Source: Pipra filicauda
Lineage: Eukaryota; Chordata; Aves; Passeriformes; Pipridae
Length of the DNA: 64,000 nt
Assembly (NCBI RefSeq): GCF_003945595.2
Contig: NW_024104532.1
Coordinates: 5,827,501 to 5,891,500, forward strand
Direction: 5' to 3'
Positions 13,110 to 24,391 of the stretch are shown here, one piece after another. Below the pieces are notes generated by a model. That model ran no database searches. It was not told the DNA's origin and worked only from the letters and a program-made list of their open reading frames with translations. Every line of letters begins with the position of its first letter. Position 1 is the stretch's first letter. A program made the position numbers and the translations under genes.

Positions 13110-15559
13110 CTGCTGAGATAAGAGAATCAGAAGGGAAGAGTCACAGCAACATATATTACCATTTTTTAAATAAAAACAAAGAATTGGGAGACATAGAACA
13201 GCAAATGTGCAAGCAGAAATACTGGCAAATTACAGAGCATTGTGGGGAGGGGGGTGATTTTTTTAAATTATTTTTTAAAATTATAACCCAGTACTGCTGC
13301 TGCTTTGCTAGAGAGCTGTAACAAGGCTGCCACAGGCCCTCTGTGCTCTGCCTCAGGAGGGCACCTGCATCTAGCACTGCAATCCAGCCCCCCTCACCCA
13401 GTACATGATATGAACATTTCACTGGCAGGTGCACTGGTGCTCCTGGGCCCCAAAGCACTGCAGCAGTGCCAGGCTGTGTAGGGACACAGGACCTCTCCCA
13501 CAGCCTGGGCAGGGTCTGGCAGGACTCCCTGGAGAATCTTCCTCCTGGCAGCACCGGGTGGACAATGACTGGGCTGAGAGAAAAGGTCAGGGAACGGAGA
13601 GACCAGCCCAGCATATAGACTGAGCTTTAGTTTAATCCTGTCCCCACCACAATTGCTATTCTCAGGCTCATTCCTTGGGCGAACACACTGTGCACGAGAT
13701 TTGCAGAGCAGCCCTGTCTCATTACACACTTATTTTTGTATTGAGTTGGATCCAGTGACAAGGACAAAACTATCTATTAGGAAACAAATTACAGTTATTT
13801 AGTATCTCCAAAAAACGACTGTCTTTTAGAATCACTTTGCCTTTTAATATTTAATGACCCAGATCAAGAACAGAACGCTCCCGGAGGAGCAGCCAGCTGG
13901 CAGGTGGCCCAGAGGAAAGACTTCTCTGGGATCAGGGAGCACCTTCTCGAACAGCTGTGTTTGGTGGGATTTGGGAAATAAAGTTCATGGGGTTTGGTTT
14001 CAGAACTGGAACAAACACATCACATGGATAACATGAAGCATCTCCATGAGCACAGAGCAGGAGAGCATTCTCGGGAAGAGTGCTTTCCTGCACCTGAAGA
14101 GAATGGCAGCAGCAGCACCAATGCTCAGTGTTCCTGGTCTCGGGACACCCTCGCTAACAGCTTGCACAGAAACAGCATAAACCTGGCATTAAACCTGAGC
14201 TGCAAGCCAGAAGACATCTCTAAATGCATAACAAAGAATTTAGGGACTAAAACCTTAGGGATTAAAGCACTTGGGAATAAAAATGTAATGTCTGCGAGTT
14301 GTTATTTCATCCCAAACGAGTATTTGATCGCAATTCCCACACTAGGAAGAAAGGAGATTAATTTCCCTGCAAAGCCCTATGGCACGTTTCCCACGAGGTG
14401 CCACAACTGTTAATATATCCTATACATTGCATAGGCTGCTGTAGGGAACCATCCAATGTAAGAAATGCATGCACAGAAAAGGACTCCTGAGGATGAATAG
14501 TCTGTTTTGGAGATTACAGAACTCTGGCCAGGAATGAGAGACAGAAGGCTACAAGGAGCTCACTCTCCCTTGCAAAAAGCAATCAACACTCACCTGAATA
14601 ATGAACTCTGTATTGTAAAGCACAAGGTAATTTATTGATCTCAAGTAATATATTCAAACATTACTGTGACCTCCATGCTAATACAAATGCCAGGTTGAAG
14701 AAATACTGCCCATCAGCCTGACACAAAACAAAACACGAAGCTCAAGGAAAGGTGGGAAAATTGCATTTTAAGTCTAACTCAGTTATGTAATGCAATTATA
14801 CGTACTCAAAAATTCTGATATATCAAAATTCTGATGTAAAAGAAATCTTGGGTTCTAAGCTAAAAAGGTAGACAACTCCAGAACAGCATGTTCAATAACC
14901 CAGTTCTACTATTTTTTCTTGCTGCAGAATACAAGTTGATTTAAAAAGCACAAGGTTTTCAAGTCCTGTTCTATACTGAAATTGGAGGCTTCTCCACGAC
15001 GTGCTGCTTTCAAATGGCAGTAGTGGCATAATTACATTATCGATGTAACTTGCACTCTCTGAGGCCCAATCATGTGAAACAAAGAACCATTTACATAAAT
15101 CTCTCACTAAATAGCAGGCTCTATTACCCCAGTATTTAAACAGAAATAGACTCAATTTCCTACACAGCACTGTGAAAGAAATAACATTACAAGTCTACAA
15201 GTAGATGTAATGGCTGGAAGAGCCGAACAGCCCAAAAACCGAGTATTCAGTCAGGCACAGCCGCCCTGCAAGGTCTCGTTCCCCAGGAAAGCCAGATCTG
15301 AGAGCAGCAGAGGGCAAAGCAAGCTCAGCCTGGCCGGCCCCGCAGCCCTATGGTCACTGTGCCCCAGCCCCGGGGACAGCAGTCCCATGGAGGTGACACA
15401 GGACTCCAGCCCAGACCAGTGTCCTCTTGCTCAGAGTGCAGAACCTGTTGTCCTGAGCACCTTTGCTGCCCATCCAGGCCACGGCCAGCCCTGTGTACCC
15501 TCCAGCAGCTGCACATGACACTGGCTCCAGTGTCCTCATCTCCAGCACCTTCTGCGGGC
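13110..15559. other. Noncoding stretch, presumed PRELID2 5' intron
   Basis: No exon was recognised on either strand. I searched the minus strand for the early PRELID2 exons, including the KYPNP-type motif, without success. A chance match (NVIS on the minus strand near 15170-15190) was rejected because it is preceded by an in-frame stop and does not continue. Parts of the stretch, for example 13250-13290, are very A/T rich. Confidence 0.5.
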
Positions 15560-16031
15560 CACGGGACAGAGCCAGGACTGCCAACATCTGGAACTGCCCG
15601 AAGGGGAGGGGGCTGCGACTGTGCTGCTGCCCCGCCGTCACGTCCAAACATCGCTGCTCCCACTGCGAGAACACAACCCACACCGGGCACTCCCGGCCAG
15701 GAGAGAGGGCTCGGGGTGCCGGGACGGGATGGACTGTCCACCTGCTCCCGCCACAAGTCCCAGGAGCTCCGGAGGCACAGCCACTGTCCCCTCAGCCTGT
15801 GCCACCCGGGGGAGCGCGGCGCTGGCCGGGGCACGGGCTGCGAGCCGGAGAGGTGAGCAGTGACTGCAGGGCAGCGACCAGGGCAGCTCTTGCCGCTGCC
15901 GGGGCGGCGGGACGGGCAGGGTCGGTGAGGCTAAGCCTCAGAGTGGCCGGGGCAGGGCCGGCACCCCCGGCCTTCCACACCCGGTCCCCGGCACCTCCGG
16001 TCCCCATCACCGCCGCGTCACTGGCCGGGCA

Positions 16032-16044
16032 GCGGCGCCATCTT
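16032..16044 (-). promoter_or_regulatory. YY1-like motif AAGATGGCGCCGC
   Basis: The minus strand reads AAGATGGCGCCGC. The YY1 consensus AAGATGGCGGC is commonly found just downstream of transcription starts in CpG-island promoters, in the direction of transcription. The match is good but one base off at the 3' part. The ATG inside it opens only a seven-codon frame before TGA, so it is not a convincing protein start. Confidence 0.35.
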
Positions 16045-16103
16045 GTGGCCGTCCCGCAGCGCCGCACCCGGGCGGACCCGGCCCCGTCCGCGCCGAGGAA
16101 GGA

Positions 16104-16190
16104 CTGAGGGACCCGGGGCTGAGGGGACCCCCGGGGCTGAGGGGACCCCCGGGGCTGAGGGGACCCCCGGGGCTGAGGGGACCCCCGGGG
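16104..16190. repeat. 18-bp GC-rich minisatellite inside the CpG island
   Basis: Four identical 18-bp units (ctgaggggacccccgggg) run from 16119 to 16190, preceded by one shorter 15-bp version at 16104-16118. Because 18 is a multiple of three the array is open in several frames and gives collagen-like or proline-rich nonsense peptides. I regard these as by-products, not genes. Perfect identity of the copies implies recent expansion, and copy number is likely polymorphic. Confidence 0.95.
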
Positions 16191-16355
16191 CTGGCGCTGC
16201 CCCGGTGCCGGGGCGAGCCTGGTCCCTCGCCCGCCTCATTCCCCGCCGGCCGCAGCCGCATCCCGCAGCCCCGCACACCGTCGCTCAGAATGTCAGATCG
16301 CGGGAAACGGGGACAGGTATCCCGGCAAAGCGTGCGCACTTCTCCTAAAAGCGCC

Positions 16356-16424
16356 AATGAGCTCCTGGAGTCAATTTCAATGAGCTCCCGTAATAAATTT
16401 CAATGAGCTCCTGGAGTCAATTTC
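16356..16424. repeat. 23-bp tandem repeat, three copies
   Basis: Units lie at 16356-16378, 16379-16401 and 16402-16424. Copies 1 and 3 are identical (starting aatgagctcctggag and ending caatttc). The middle copy shares aatgagctcc and aatttc but differs between them. The array sits at the right edge of the CpG-rich block. No function is evident. Confidence 0.9.
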
Positions 16425-19400
16425 TTTCCAGACTGTTTGTATTTCAAGGACTTTCTTCCTCTAACACACTGAATACGCAAACAAACCCCAAAGCTGACTT
16501 TGCCTGTGTAACCCATCTGCAGCCCCGGATTGTTTTTCCCACCCCGCTGCCGGCCACGAGCGTTCCCTGAAGGTTTCCAAGCCCGTTTCGCAGGCGCAGA
16601 GCCGCGAGCACAGCACCAGCACACGGCGGTTCGGGAGCACCAGCCCTCCACCCCCCAAACCCCTCAGCACCCCAGCATGGGGATCTCAGCAGTTACGGGG
16701 TCACCCCTTGCATCACTCTGACCAGAACCGACCATTCTCCACTTGCAGAAACCCAGCAAGTAAAAATACACTAAGAATTCCTGCACTCCGGCTTGTCTTC
16801 CTGCAAACATATCGATTGTTTTCTACAAACAACAACAAGCAGAATTGATCACATTGGTCGTTATTCTGAATCCAGGGGATTAAGACTTTGCATACCTTTG
16901 CTGACTGGAAGGTGTGCAGTCATTTGTAGAAGCAGCAGTTCCCAGCCACAGCAGCATTTCTCAGAAGCTGTTGGAAGGGAATCACGGGCCGCTCAGGTGG
17001 CACCATGTTCCACAGCAGAGAGAAATCATGCAGCTCACACAGGATAATTTGTGTAAAACCAAAATATTTCAAAGCAATGAAGGGCTGGGTTTACACACAA
17101 GATCAAATGGAGCCCACATAAATCAAAACGACAGCCTCAAAGACTTGCAAAAAATAATAACGTTTAAATTCATAAATATTCTGATTCTTTCTTTTTTAAC
17201 CACAGGGAAATGAGGCAGTGATAATGCAAATTCAGCTAAAGCTTTCCAGATTCCTCCACTTAGTTACTGCTTTGGAAGGATGGTGGTTGTGAATAAATGT
17301 AAATTAAAAATCCACTACACAGATTAGTTGCTGTGATAAAGATCAATAAGTACAAAAGCCTTTCACATATAGATATGCATATTTCAAATACAGATCACTT
17401 CATCACACCTGAACTAAATGTTTGGTTCCCAGTTCATGGGCTCACTTTAAAACAACCACTGCACTCAACTAAAGGCCACCCAAAAAAATACACTGGTGCT
17501 TTCCAGTGTCCAAGGGACCTCTGTGCTCCATCCTCATGGATCACAAGTTGCAGCTGATACAAAATGCCGCAGTTGAGGCCACACTTGTGATTTCCATGGG
17601 CCAGAAGATGTCTTGGCATAAACATGCCTTTGAAGAACCCTGACAGCTTTGGCTCTGGTCTCCTCTGAGAGCTCATCTGGTCACAGCTTCCCACCCTGTT
17701 CTGCAGCATAACAACATTCCAGGGTTCCACCTGCAGAGTCACGGCAGACACAGCCAGAGCAGAAGTCCTGAAATCAACTTTAACTAAGGCATTTATGAGT
17801 AACTATGGCAATTACCTCTTCAATCCTATCACATTCTGGGTTAAAACCATGCAATGCACTTTGCTGCCACGTACAAACAAGGATTATTTTAACCTTCCTG
17901 TTGTGCCCCCCCCCCCGGGTGTCACTGTCAGCCTCCCTGCTCACCTCCAACTGCCCTTCCCGAGTCCCACCGACCTGTACCACAGGAAACAACTCCATCT
18001 GCGTTTCTGCTATGGTTCAAATCCTCCACAGCGAAAAGCACTAACCCTTCTTCTTCTCTCACCTCGAACTGCCAAACAGTCAAGAAAAATCAGCTGCCTT
18101 CTCCTTTCCAAGTTCGCTCTGAGTTTTCTCCCGCGTGTTTGGGAGCACATCCGTCGCTTCGCCATGGTGTGGCAGCCAACTACACGGTTGGTGAATCCGG
18201 CTGCCCGAGCCTGCCAGACACAGCTCGGGAGTTCTGCAGCAGGGCAGGAGAAGAGACTGTTGCCTTTTTGCCCTTGGTTTTGTTTTTCCTTTAAAGAAAC
18301 CGTTAAATGCATCTTTGCACATTCCTGTTCTAAGGCAAAACAACAAACTGTAGAAAGTTAACAGAAACAAGACAAATAGATTCAGACTAGGCACCTTTAC
18401 CTGTATTTGCTGTTCAAAGTTCCAGCACCTGTGAGGATATTTGGGTTTTTCCTTTGTAAAAGAATTTCACATGCAGTTCACATACACTGTGAGGGGACAG
18501 TTTGGTACTCAGTACAGGGCATGACACCACTCCAGGGATTCACTTCCATTATTGAGCCCTCAAACATTAGGAAAAAATAGGCAGTCAGTTAAACAAAACC
18601 ACAACACCACATCTAGAAATTCCTATATCTCATCTGTCATTCCCTCATGAGATGGACACTCCACCTGACCCCAGCGAGATCACGTGCAGAAGCCTGGTGA
18701 CTTCAGCAAGCCCAACAATGTCTTTACAGGCTTTCAGCAAACAGGAAAAACTTGTTATTTCTTGGCAGAACTGCAACACATCATCTACTTCTATCCTGAC
18801 CCATAAAGCAATACAGTTTTTAAGGATCTGACAATTTTTGAGGTTATACAGCAGGTGTTCTTCACCTCCCAGTGCCCAGGACAGCGGCAGCAGGAGCAAG
18901 GCTGCCCAGCACAGGTCCTCGTGGCACTGCCCAGGCTGCCAGCGAGTGCAAGGGGCTCTGCCCACAAGCACTGGGCCACAGCCCTGGTTAGATTTGTGCC
19001 TCTTTGAGCTGGGGACAGAACCAGGCTGGAGCAGGGCAGTGCTGGCTGCAAGGGTAGCTTGGCCCAGCTCACACCCTGCACCCCATGCTGCCTGCCCAGC
19101 CAGGACAGACACACAGATGAATGGGCAGGAGCCTCTGACTACAGCAGAAATAAAACCAGTAACATGTGACAAGTAGCCCATTGCCTCAACAGCTACCTCA
19201 CCACGATGCTGCAGGAAAGTTCAAACTTCTTTGTCACATGAAATAAGAACATTTATTGGGTAAATCAAGTCAGTGCATTACCAAAGTAAAAGGAGTGCAC
19301 TGGAAGTGGAGGCAGCAAATCCCCCCGCTCTGCTTGGACCATGTCACTCCCAGCCCAATCCCAGTGCACAGACAGGTCCATGCTCCCCAGGGCACTGGGA

Positions 19401-21067
19401 CCTGCAGGGCTTGGGATGAACAAGGGCAGAGCTCAGCTCCTGGCTGCAGCCGTAGCCCTAGTGACGTGTTGGGATGATGGGAACAGTTGACACAGCCCAG
19501 AGGAGTGACAGAGGTTGAAAAACATTGTAATTACCAAAGAACAATAAATATTGATTTTATAAATGCATATTTGCATCTGGTTTTACTGTAAACGTTATCA
19601 GGCTATAATTTCACCTGGTTGCTTTTTCTTCTCTTAAGCCAGCAAACTCTCCAACAAGCCCAACAAACTGAGATCAAACAGGTCTGATTTGAAGATATCT
19701 GCTTAAAAGCAATTTCTGATTTGGGAGGTCTCACCTGCCCTCAGTAAGACCCCAAGGACAACATTTTTTCATATTGCAAATCCTGATATGATGAATAAAG
19801 CCAATCAAATATCTGCTGTAGATTGATGCAATTTGAAAAATAAACCCTCAGTACCCACCTCACAATTTCAGCAGGAGATATATGGAAGTCTAAGAACTAA
19901 AACAGCATTATTTCGAATCAGTTCAGTATTGCAGAGAAATCTTGTAACCTACCACAGGAAAATAGAAACTTGGCCATAAATTACCCTGCCTGGGCTTGCA
20001 GACTCAGCATGAAGCACGTGTGAGCAGCCTCTAACTCATCAGGGTCTCGGAGGTAATATGGAAGTTAAGGCTGCACTGACATTACTCCTGAATATACAAT
20101 GTAATAAGTTACTGCTTTGGGGAAAAAAATACTATTTCCCCTTTGCCTCAGCTTCTCACAGCCCCCATGCTTTGTGCACCAGTGGCACCCTGCAGAGTAT
20201 CCCCATCCTTGCTTCACCTCACTAATTAGAGTTTACCTCCTGCAGATTACAACATGGGATTAATATTAAGCAAGAGCCATCCTGCTTATTCTCAGCCTGG
20301 TCCTGAGAAGTGCTGAGCAGCATGCAGGGGACTTCTAGTCCAGCCCTTCCTTGTAAGGAGACTAAAAACTTAGTAACTTCTATTCATAGTAATAAATACA
20401 TGTTTATTTTATTTTTATAGCTCCAGGTTTGGGAAGGGTTTTCGATTGCCTCCCATAAATCAGACCCCAAAGGTATCACTGTGTCACTAAAGACGGTGTA
20501 AGATCAACAAAACCTCAGGAAATGCCTGTGACCCTGCAGGGCACGGACAGAGTTAACAGCAACAACAGTGTCACTTGCAGTGTTCGGCAAGTTAAAACCC
20601 GGGGGAGGCACTGCTTGTACAGGCAGTGTGCACCTGTACTAGTACCAACTGCACACCCACTCCTGCAGCGTCTAATGACAGAGCACCCAGGGGTCAGACC
20701 TGGCTGTGCCAGGCACCAAGTACCCAAGAGAGGGACAGTGCCAGCACAGGGACTGTTTCAGCTGAGTTCCAGGTGCAGAGGTGTTTACACAGGTGCTTGA
20801 CCACCAAATGCTGATCTTTTGCTCTGGGCCAGGGATACATTTGCCTTGCGTCCTGTGTCAGGGACACATTCCACCCAGGGTCAGGCTGATTCCAAAGCTG
20901 GACAGGCTCACAGGGCAGACTGGAGGGACGATCGGGAGGAGAGGTGCAGTTTCACACTCACAGTGAGATATGTATAACGTGCCATTCCCATCTTTTAAAA
21001 ACTTGCCATTGCGAGGCTGTTGGGATGTTAAGTAATTCCAAGTTTTCCACGAACCCTGGCAGCCCAG
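16425..21067. other. Intergenic region between PRELID2 and GRXCR2
   Basis: No protein-coding exon was recognised. Because GRXCR2 is transcribed leftwards, its 3' untranslated region must lie just below 21068. An AATAAA on the minus strand (plus strand TTTATT, 20403-20408), about 660 bp after the stop, is a candidate polyadenylation signal; another lies at 19252-19257. The sequence near 20335 has a faint resemblance to an old CR1 tail, too weak to call. Confidence 0.5.
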
Positions 21068-21247
21068 TCAGGCAGTACAGATGTGGCAGGGCTCCAGCCC
21101 ACTCTCGTTGCACGCCGGACACCGCAGAGCCCGGTAGGACTCCCTGAATCTGTTTGCCAGCATTGAGAACTTGCTTCCATGGCACAGTGAGCAGGGAGCA
21201 GAGCCTGAACCTTTACACTGTGAACAACCGTATTCAGCATCGCCCTC
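21068..21247 (-). CDS. GRXCR2: GRXCR2 coding exon 3 (residues 188-246, stop)
   Basis: The exon follows a pyrimidine-rich acceptor ending ctctccttcag and reads to TGA at 21068-21070. It encodes the cysteine-rich end: CSQCKGSGSAPCSLCHGSKF, then RALRCPACNESGLEPCHIC. The four CxxC pairs and their spacing are those of GRXCR1 and GRXCR2. Known partners of this family, such as taperin for GRXCR2, come from the literature, not from this sequence. Confidence 0.95.
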   Translation of the reverse strand, partial: EGDAEYGCSQCKGSGSAPCSLCHGSKFSMLANRFRESYRALRCPACNESGLEPCHICTA

Positions 21248-24200
21248 CTGAAGGAGAGAGAGCAGGAAAAAAAGATCTGTTAGTGGGTGTGAGGCACCAT
21301 AGTCAGGAATACACTTGAAAGAAGGAAGTTCTGTCTTCTGGTCTTTCCCGTCACGGTTGCTCCTGGCACACCACTCTGCCAGTGACAGTCAGTTCTCTAC
21401 ACAAGGACTTCAACAGAAAGTCTCCCATATGTTTGGGGACAATTTGTGCCTACTGATGAAAAATGAGAAGTTAATGTGACCGGGCTTGTAACACAAAACT
21501 CCAAATTCATCTTTCTCCTCTGCACAGCTCCACCCGTCCTCCTGTCATTTCTTATCATACCATCTCAGCTCTGCAGCCTCAGGTTTGAGCTGAGCTTCAT
21601 TTCTTCAGGCGTTTCTTCTCACCCTCTCCCCCTGAATCCCTTATCACTGCCATGCACACCTTGTTTCAAGCTTTCCCTTGTGCCCGCATCTCTCTCCTGG
21701 GGTGCCAGGCAGCCTCTTTCAAGTCCCACCTCGAATTTCCTGGGAGAAGAAGGACCTTGGTGACCTGCGCTCAGCACAGGCTGGACTCCAGTCTGTGAAA
21801 CTGTATCTGTCCCAAACAACAACATTAAGTGTTGTGGGATCAAATTATGGTCAGACTAATTGGGATTCTGACCAACAAAGACTCCCTCATGAGAAAGAAA
21901 GTGAAAGGCACAACCTTACTTCAGCTGATATTAAAATTTTAGCCTGCAGCAGTCTCAGCCACAGAGCAGCTGTGTTTAGCCTTGTCAGGCTGAAGAAACT
22001 CCAGCCTGCCCTTATCCCACTGGGAGAGGTGACGAGGGATGAGCCCCAGCCAAGGTACATAAATGTCAGCCATCTCCAGGGGGAGAATCCAGTGGGAGAC
22101 ATGAGCATCTGGAACCAGCACAGCCATCCCCAGAGCACAGGCTGCAGCACAGCGTTGGTCGTTACCTCCTGAGGGCAACAAGGAACAAAGTGATGCTTTC
22201 ACTCCAAAGTTATCTAGGAGCCAGATACAGAGATGGATGGAGCTTGAATAGCAATATTCTGTGGTCTGACCAGGACTTAGAGACTCAAAAGCCTCAGGGA
22301 TAAAAAGCACTTTCCATTTTCTCTTACCTGCACATGCTGGTTGCAGGTGATCTTTTTTTCCACATCTTTTTTATGTCCACCACCAAATCTTTCTTTCCTC
22401 TCCCGGTACAGGAAGGTACAGTCATTTATTCCCTCAGTCTGGATGATTCTTCTCATGAGTTCTTTCTGGTCCATCGGTGCACGGATGATTTTCAGGTTAT
22501 TAGTGTAGATGATGATCTTGCCAAAATCTACAACTGGGGAAGCCTGAAGAAGGAACTTATCAGTGTCTCACCAGTATAAATTCACTCTGCAAACACTGAT
22601 GGTCCCTGGGCTTCCAGAAGAGCATCCCCTTCACCCACCCAGCTCCCCCACCACCCACAGAGCACCCAGCAGAGCAGTGAAGGGACAGTCCTAATGGGTG
22701 AATTTGTATTCTTCTCTAACTATTTTAAAGCTAAACTTGGCATGGTCAAACATTTCCCTGAGAGCAGCATTTTGCTGATCTGGTCCCTCCTTCCCCCTCT
22801 CTGGATGTCATATGGAGTTACCAGGGCCTATTGTTTTACACACTCTTCGTATTTCGCTCTAAGTATCTGTGTCACGAAGTGATGCAAAAGGGATGTTCTC
22901 CTAAAAAATGCCCTGCCAAGTCACATCAGCTGACACAAGGTGGATGGTGCTCTCCTGACAATGGGGCACCTGCTTCTCTGTGAGGAGAAACATGAGGGGG
23001 AGGCAGGTGAGCACAAGTCCTCACCAGCTGCAGAAAGAGTCTCGTGTGTTACAGGGGCATGGCATCTCCAAACACCAAGTGCATGTTGTTACAACACAAA
23101 CTGGTACTGGACAGCATGGTCACTCAAGGTATCTGTGGTTGAGGAGACTGGGGAAGGGAGAGGAGCATTACCCAAGAATGCAGAACAAATTAACAGGGTG
23201 GATAAGATCACAATACTGTTCTGCCTTTGGGCAGGAGACATTCATCATGGTTTGATGTTTTCAGGTAAACTAGATGTCCAGTGTATCAACTAAACACAGG
23301 TCAAATATCAGTCATCTGGGTTTCCCACACACAGCTTTATGAGTACCAAGAATTATCAGACTTTTAATGTGTTCAAATCAAGGCCATAGAAAGTGTTTAC
23401 ACATATTGCACATGTTCTGTCTCTTTATTACAACTAAAGAGACACTTCTATATCAGTGGTATTAATTACATGTTAAGAAAATAGCAAGTGAAACTAAGCT
23501 GGGATTGTCCAAGTAGCCAAAGGGGAATTCTGACTGCTGGAGGATGAAGATGCCTGGCTTGCAGGCTCCTGGTACCCTCGTGGTGACACTGGCTTTCCTG
23601 GAAGCTGAGGTCATGCAACTTTAATGTTTTAAATATACCTAATTAAGCTAATATCCACCTTATATTTGACTGCTCTAGATGCAGTAAGATTCCTGTGCAC
23701 AGATATCAGTATTTGTGGAAATGTTGTATCTTATTCTACCCAATAGATAGATGCAGATCAGCACCAGAAGATGGAGCACATATGGAGCACAGCTGGCAGA
23801 CACCGTTCCCCACTGACTGCACCACTGCAGACCCTGTTGATCCTGCCACATGTGGAATACACAGCATACGAAATTTCTGGGATAAAGGCTGGGGATTTAC
23901 AATCATTCTTTTCAAGTCCCAGACTGACAAAACTGGGTTTTATCTGGATGAGGTTCCAGTGTGAGACTCCTGGCACTGTATTACTCTAAACATGGTTTAG
24001 CCTGAGGCTGGTTCCCAAAGAGGGCACAGCCCTGGGCATCACTTACCCTGCAGTGGCTGGCACCGGGCTGGCAGTCACTGAGCAGGGGTGAGGTCGCCGT
24101 GAGATCGTGTTCCTGATCCTCTCTGAAGATGCTGATCCGCTGGGCAGTCAGTGCCGTGGGCCAGTAGAACCTGTTCTCCAGCGCTTCCCCAGCCCCGCAG

Positions 24201-24391
24201 AAATGGTCCTCTGGCTCGAAGCTGTGGCGCAGGAACCGCCGCGAGTGCTCCTTGGCCGGGGGCTCCAGCTCCTGCCCATCCTCATAGACTTGTTTTAACA
24301 CTCGACCGCTGTAAGCTGAGGATATTTTGAACCTCACCTTGCGGGGCCTTCCTTCGTGCCGGGGGCTGAGTTTCTTCTGGGGCTCATCCAT
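21068..24391 (-). CDS. GRXCR2: GRXCR2, complete coding region, three exons
   Basis: Glutaredoxin and cysteine-rich domain-containing protein 2 acts at the base of hair-cell stereocilia in the inner ear, and human mutations cause recessive deafness. Coding exons are 24391-24047, 22543-22328 and 21247-21068, all joined in phase 0 and giving 246 codons (human about 248). In order: a charged N-terminal part with RKVRFKISSAYSGRVLKQV (about residues 19-37) close to human; a short glutaredoxin-like segment DFGKIIIYTNNLKIIR (121-136) that lacks the redox CxxC of true glutaredoxins; and a C-terminal part with four CxxC pairs (195/198, 206/209, 230/233, 241/244), probably zinc-binding. The ATG has A at -3 and G at +4, and an in-frame TAG lies upstream at 24437-24439. 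The next gene, SH3RF2, diverges from it. Confidence 0.95.
21248..22327 (-). other. GRXCR2: GRXCR2 intron 2
   Basis: A 1080-bp intron with GT-AG ends in phase 0. It holds no recognisable repeat or nested gene. Confidence 0.85.
22328..22543 (-). CDS. GRXCR2: GRXCR2 coding exon 2 (residues 116-187)
   Basis: It follows an acceptor read as ttccttcttcag on the minus strand and ends at HVQ with a GTAAGAG donor; 216 nt, phase 0 at both ends. It carries the glutaredoxin-like core VVDFGKIIIYTNNLKIIRAP, nearly identical to the human protein. After that the residues, rich in lysine and glutamate (RERKERFGGGHKKDVEKK), diverge, as this linker does between species. Confidence 0.95.
22544..24046 (-). other. 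GRXCR2: GRXCR2 intron 1
   Basis: A 1503-bp intron with GT-AG ends in phase 0. Several AT-rich stretches lie at about 23330-23680. I see no nested gene or clear mobile element. Confidence 0.85.
24047..24391 (-). CDS. GRXCR2: GRXCR2 coding exon 1 (residues 1-115)
   Basis: It starts at ATG (24389-24391) with MDEPQKKLSPRHEG, matching the human start MEDPEKKL, and ends after CAC TGC AGG at a GTAAGTG donor. It contains the best conserved N-terminal block (RKVRFKISSAYSGRVLKQV) and LTAQRISIFRE. Upstream on the minus strand, ttttggatccatag could be a splice acceptor for this exon, so an untranslated first exon farther right is possible. Confidence 0.95.

Larger units (their letters stand above)
15560..16350. 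promoter_or_regulatory. CpG-island-like block, candidate PRELID2 promoter
   Basis: Base composition changes sharply here: G+C is very high and CpG is frequent, unlike the flanks, which is the usual look of a vertebrate promoter. It lies upstream of the recognised PRELID2 exons for minus-strand transcription. A YY1-type motif in minus orientation at 16032-16044 points the same way. I could not identify the first PRELID2 coding exon inside it, so the assignment is by position. It might instead serve a noncoding transcript. Confidence 0.5.

Noticed and set aside
15160..15200. Possible PRELID2 exon on the minus strand (NVIS string)
   Set aside because: An in-frame stop lies a few codons upstream, the acceptor is weak, and the residues after NVIS do not match.
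16043..16348. Repetitive open frames across the 18-bp minisatellite (PGAEGT or SAPGVP repeats)
   Set aside because: They result from a repeat unit divisible by three; there is no conserved start, domain or codon signal.
20330..20360. Possible old antisense CR1 tail
   Set aside because: Only about 15 bases (tctagtccagcccttcc) resemble CR1, and the tail motif is absent.
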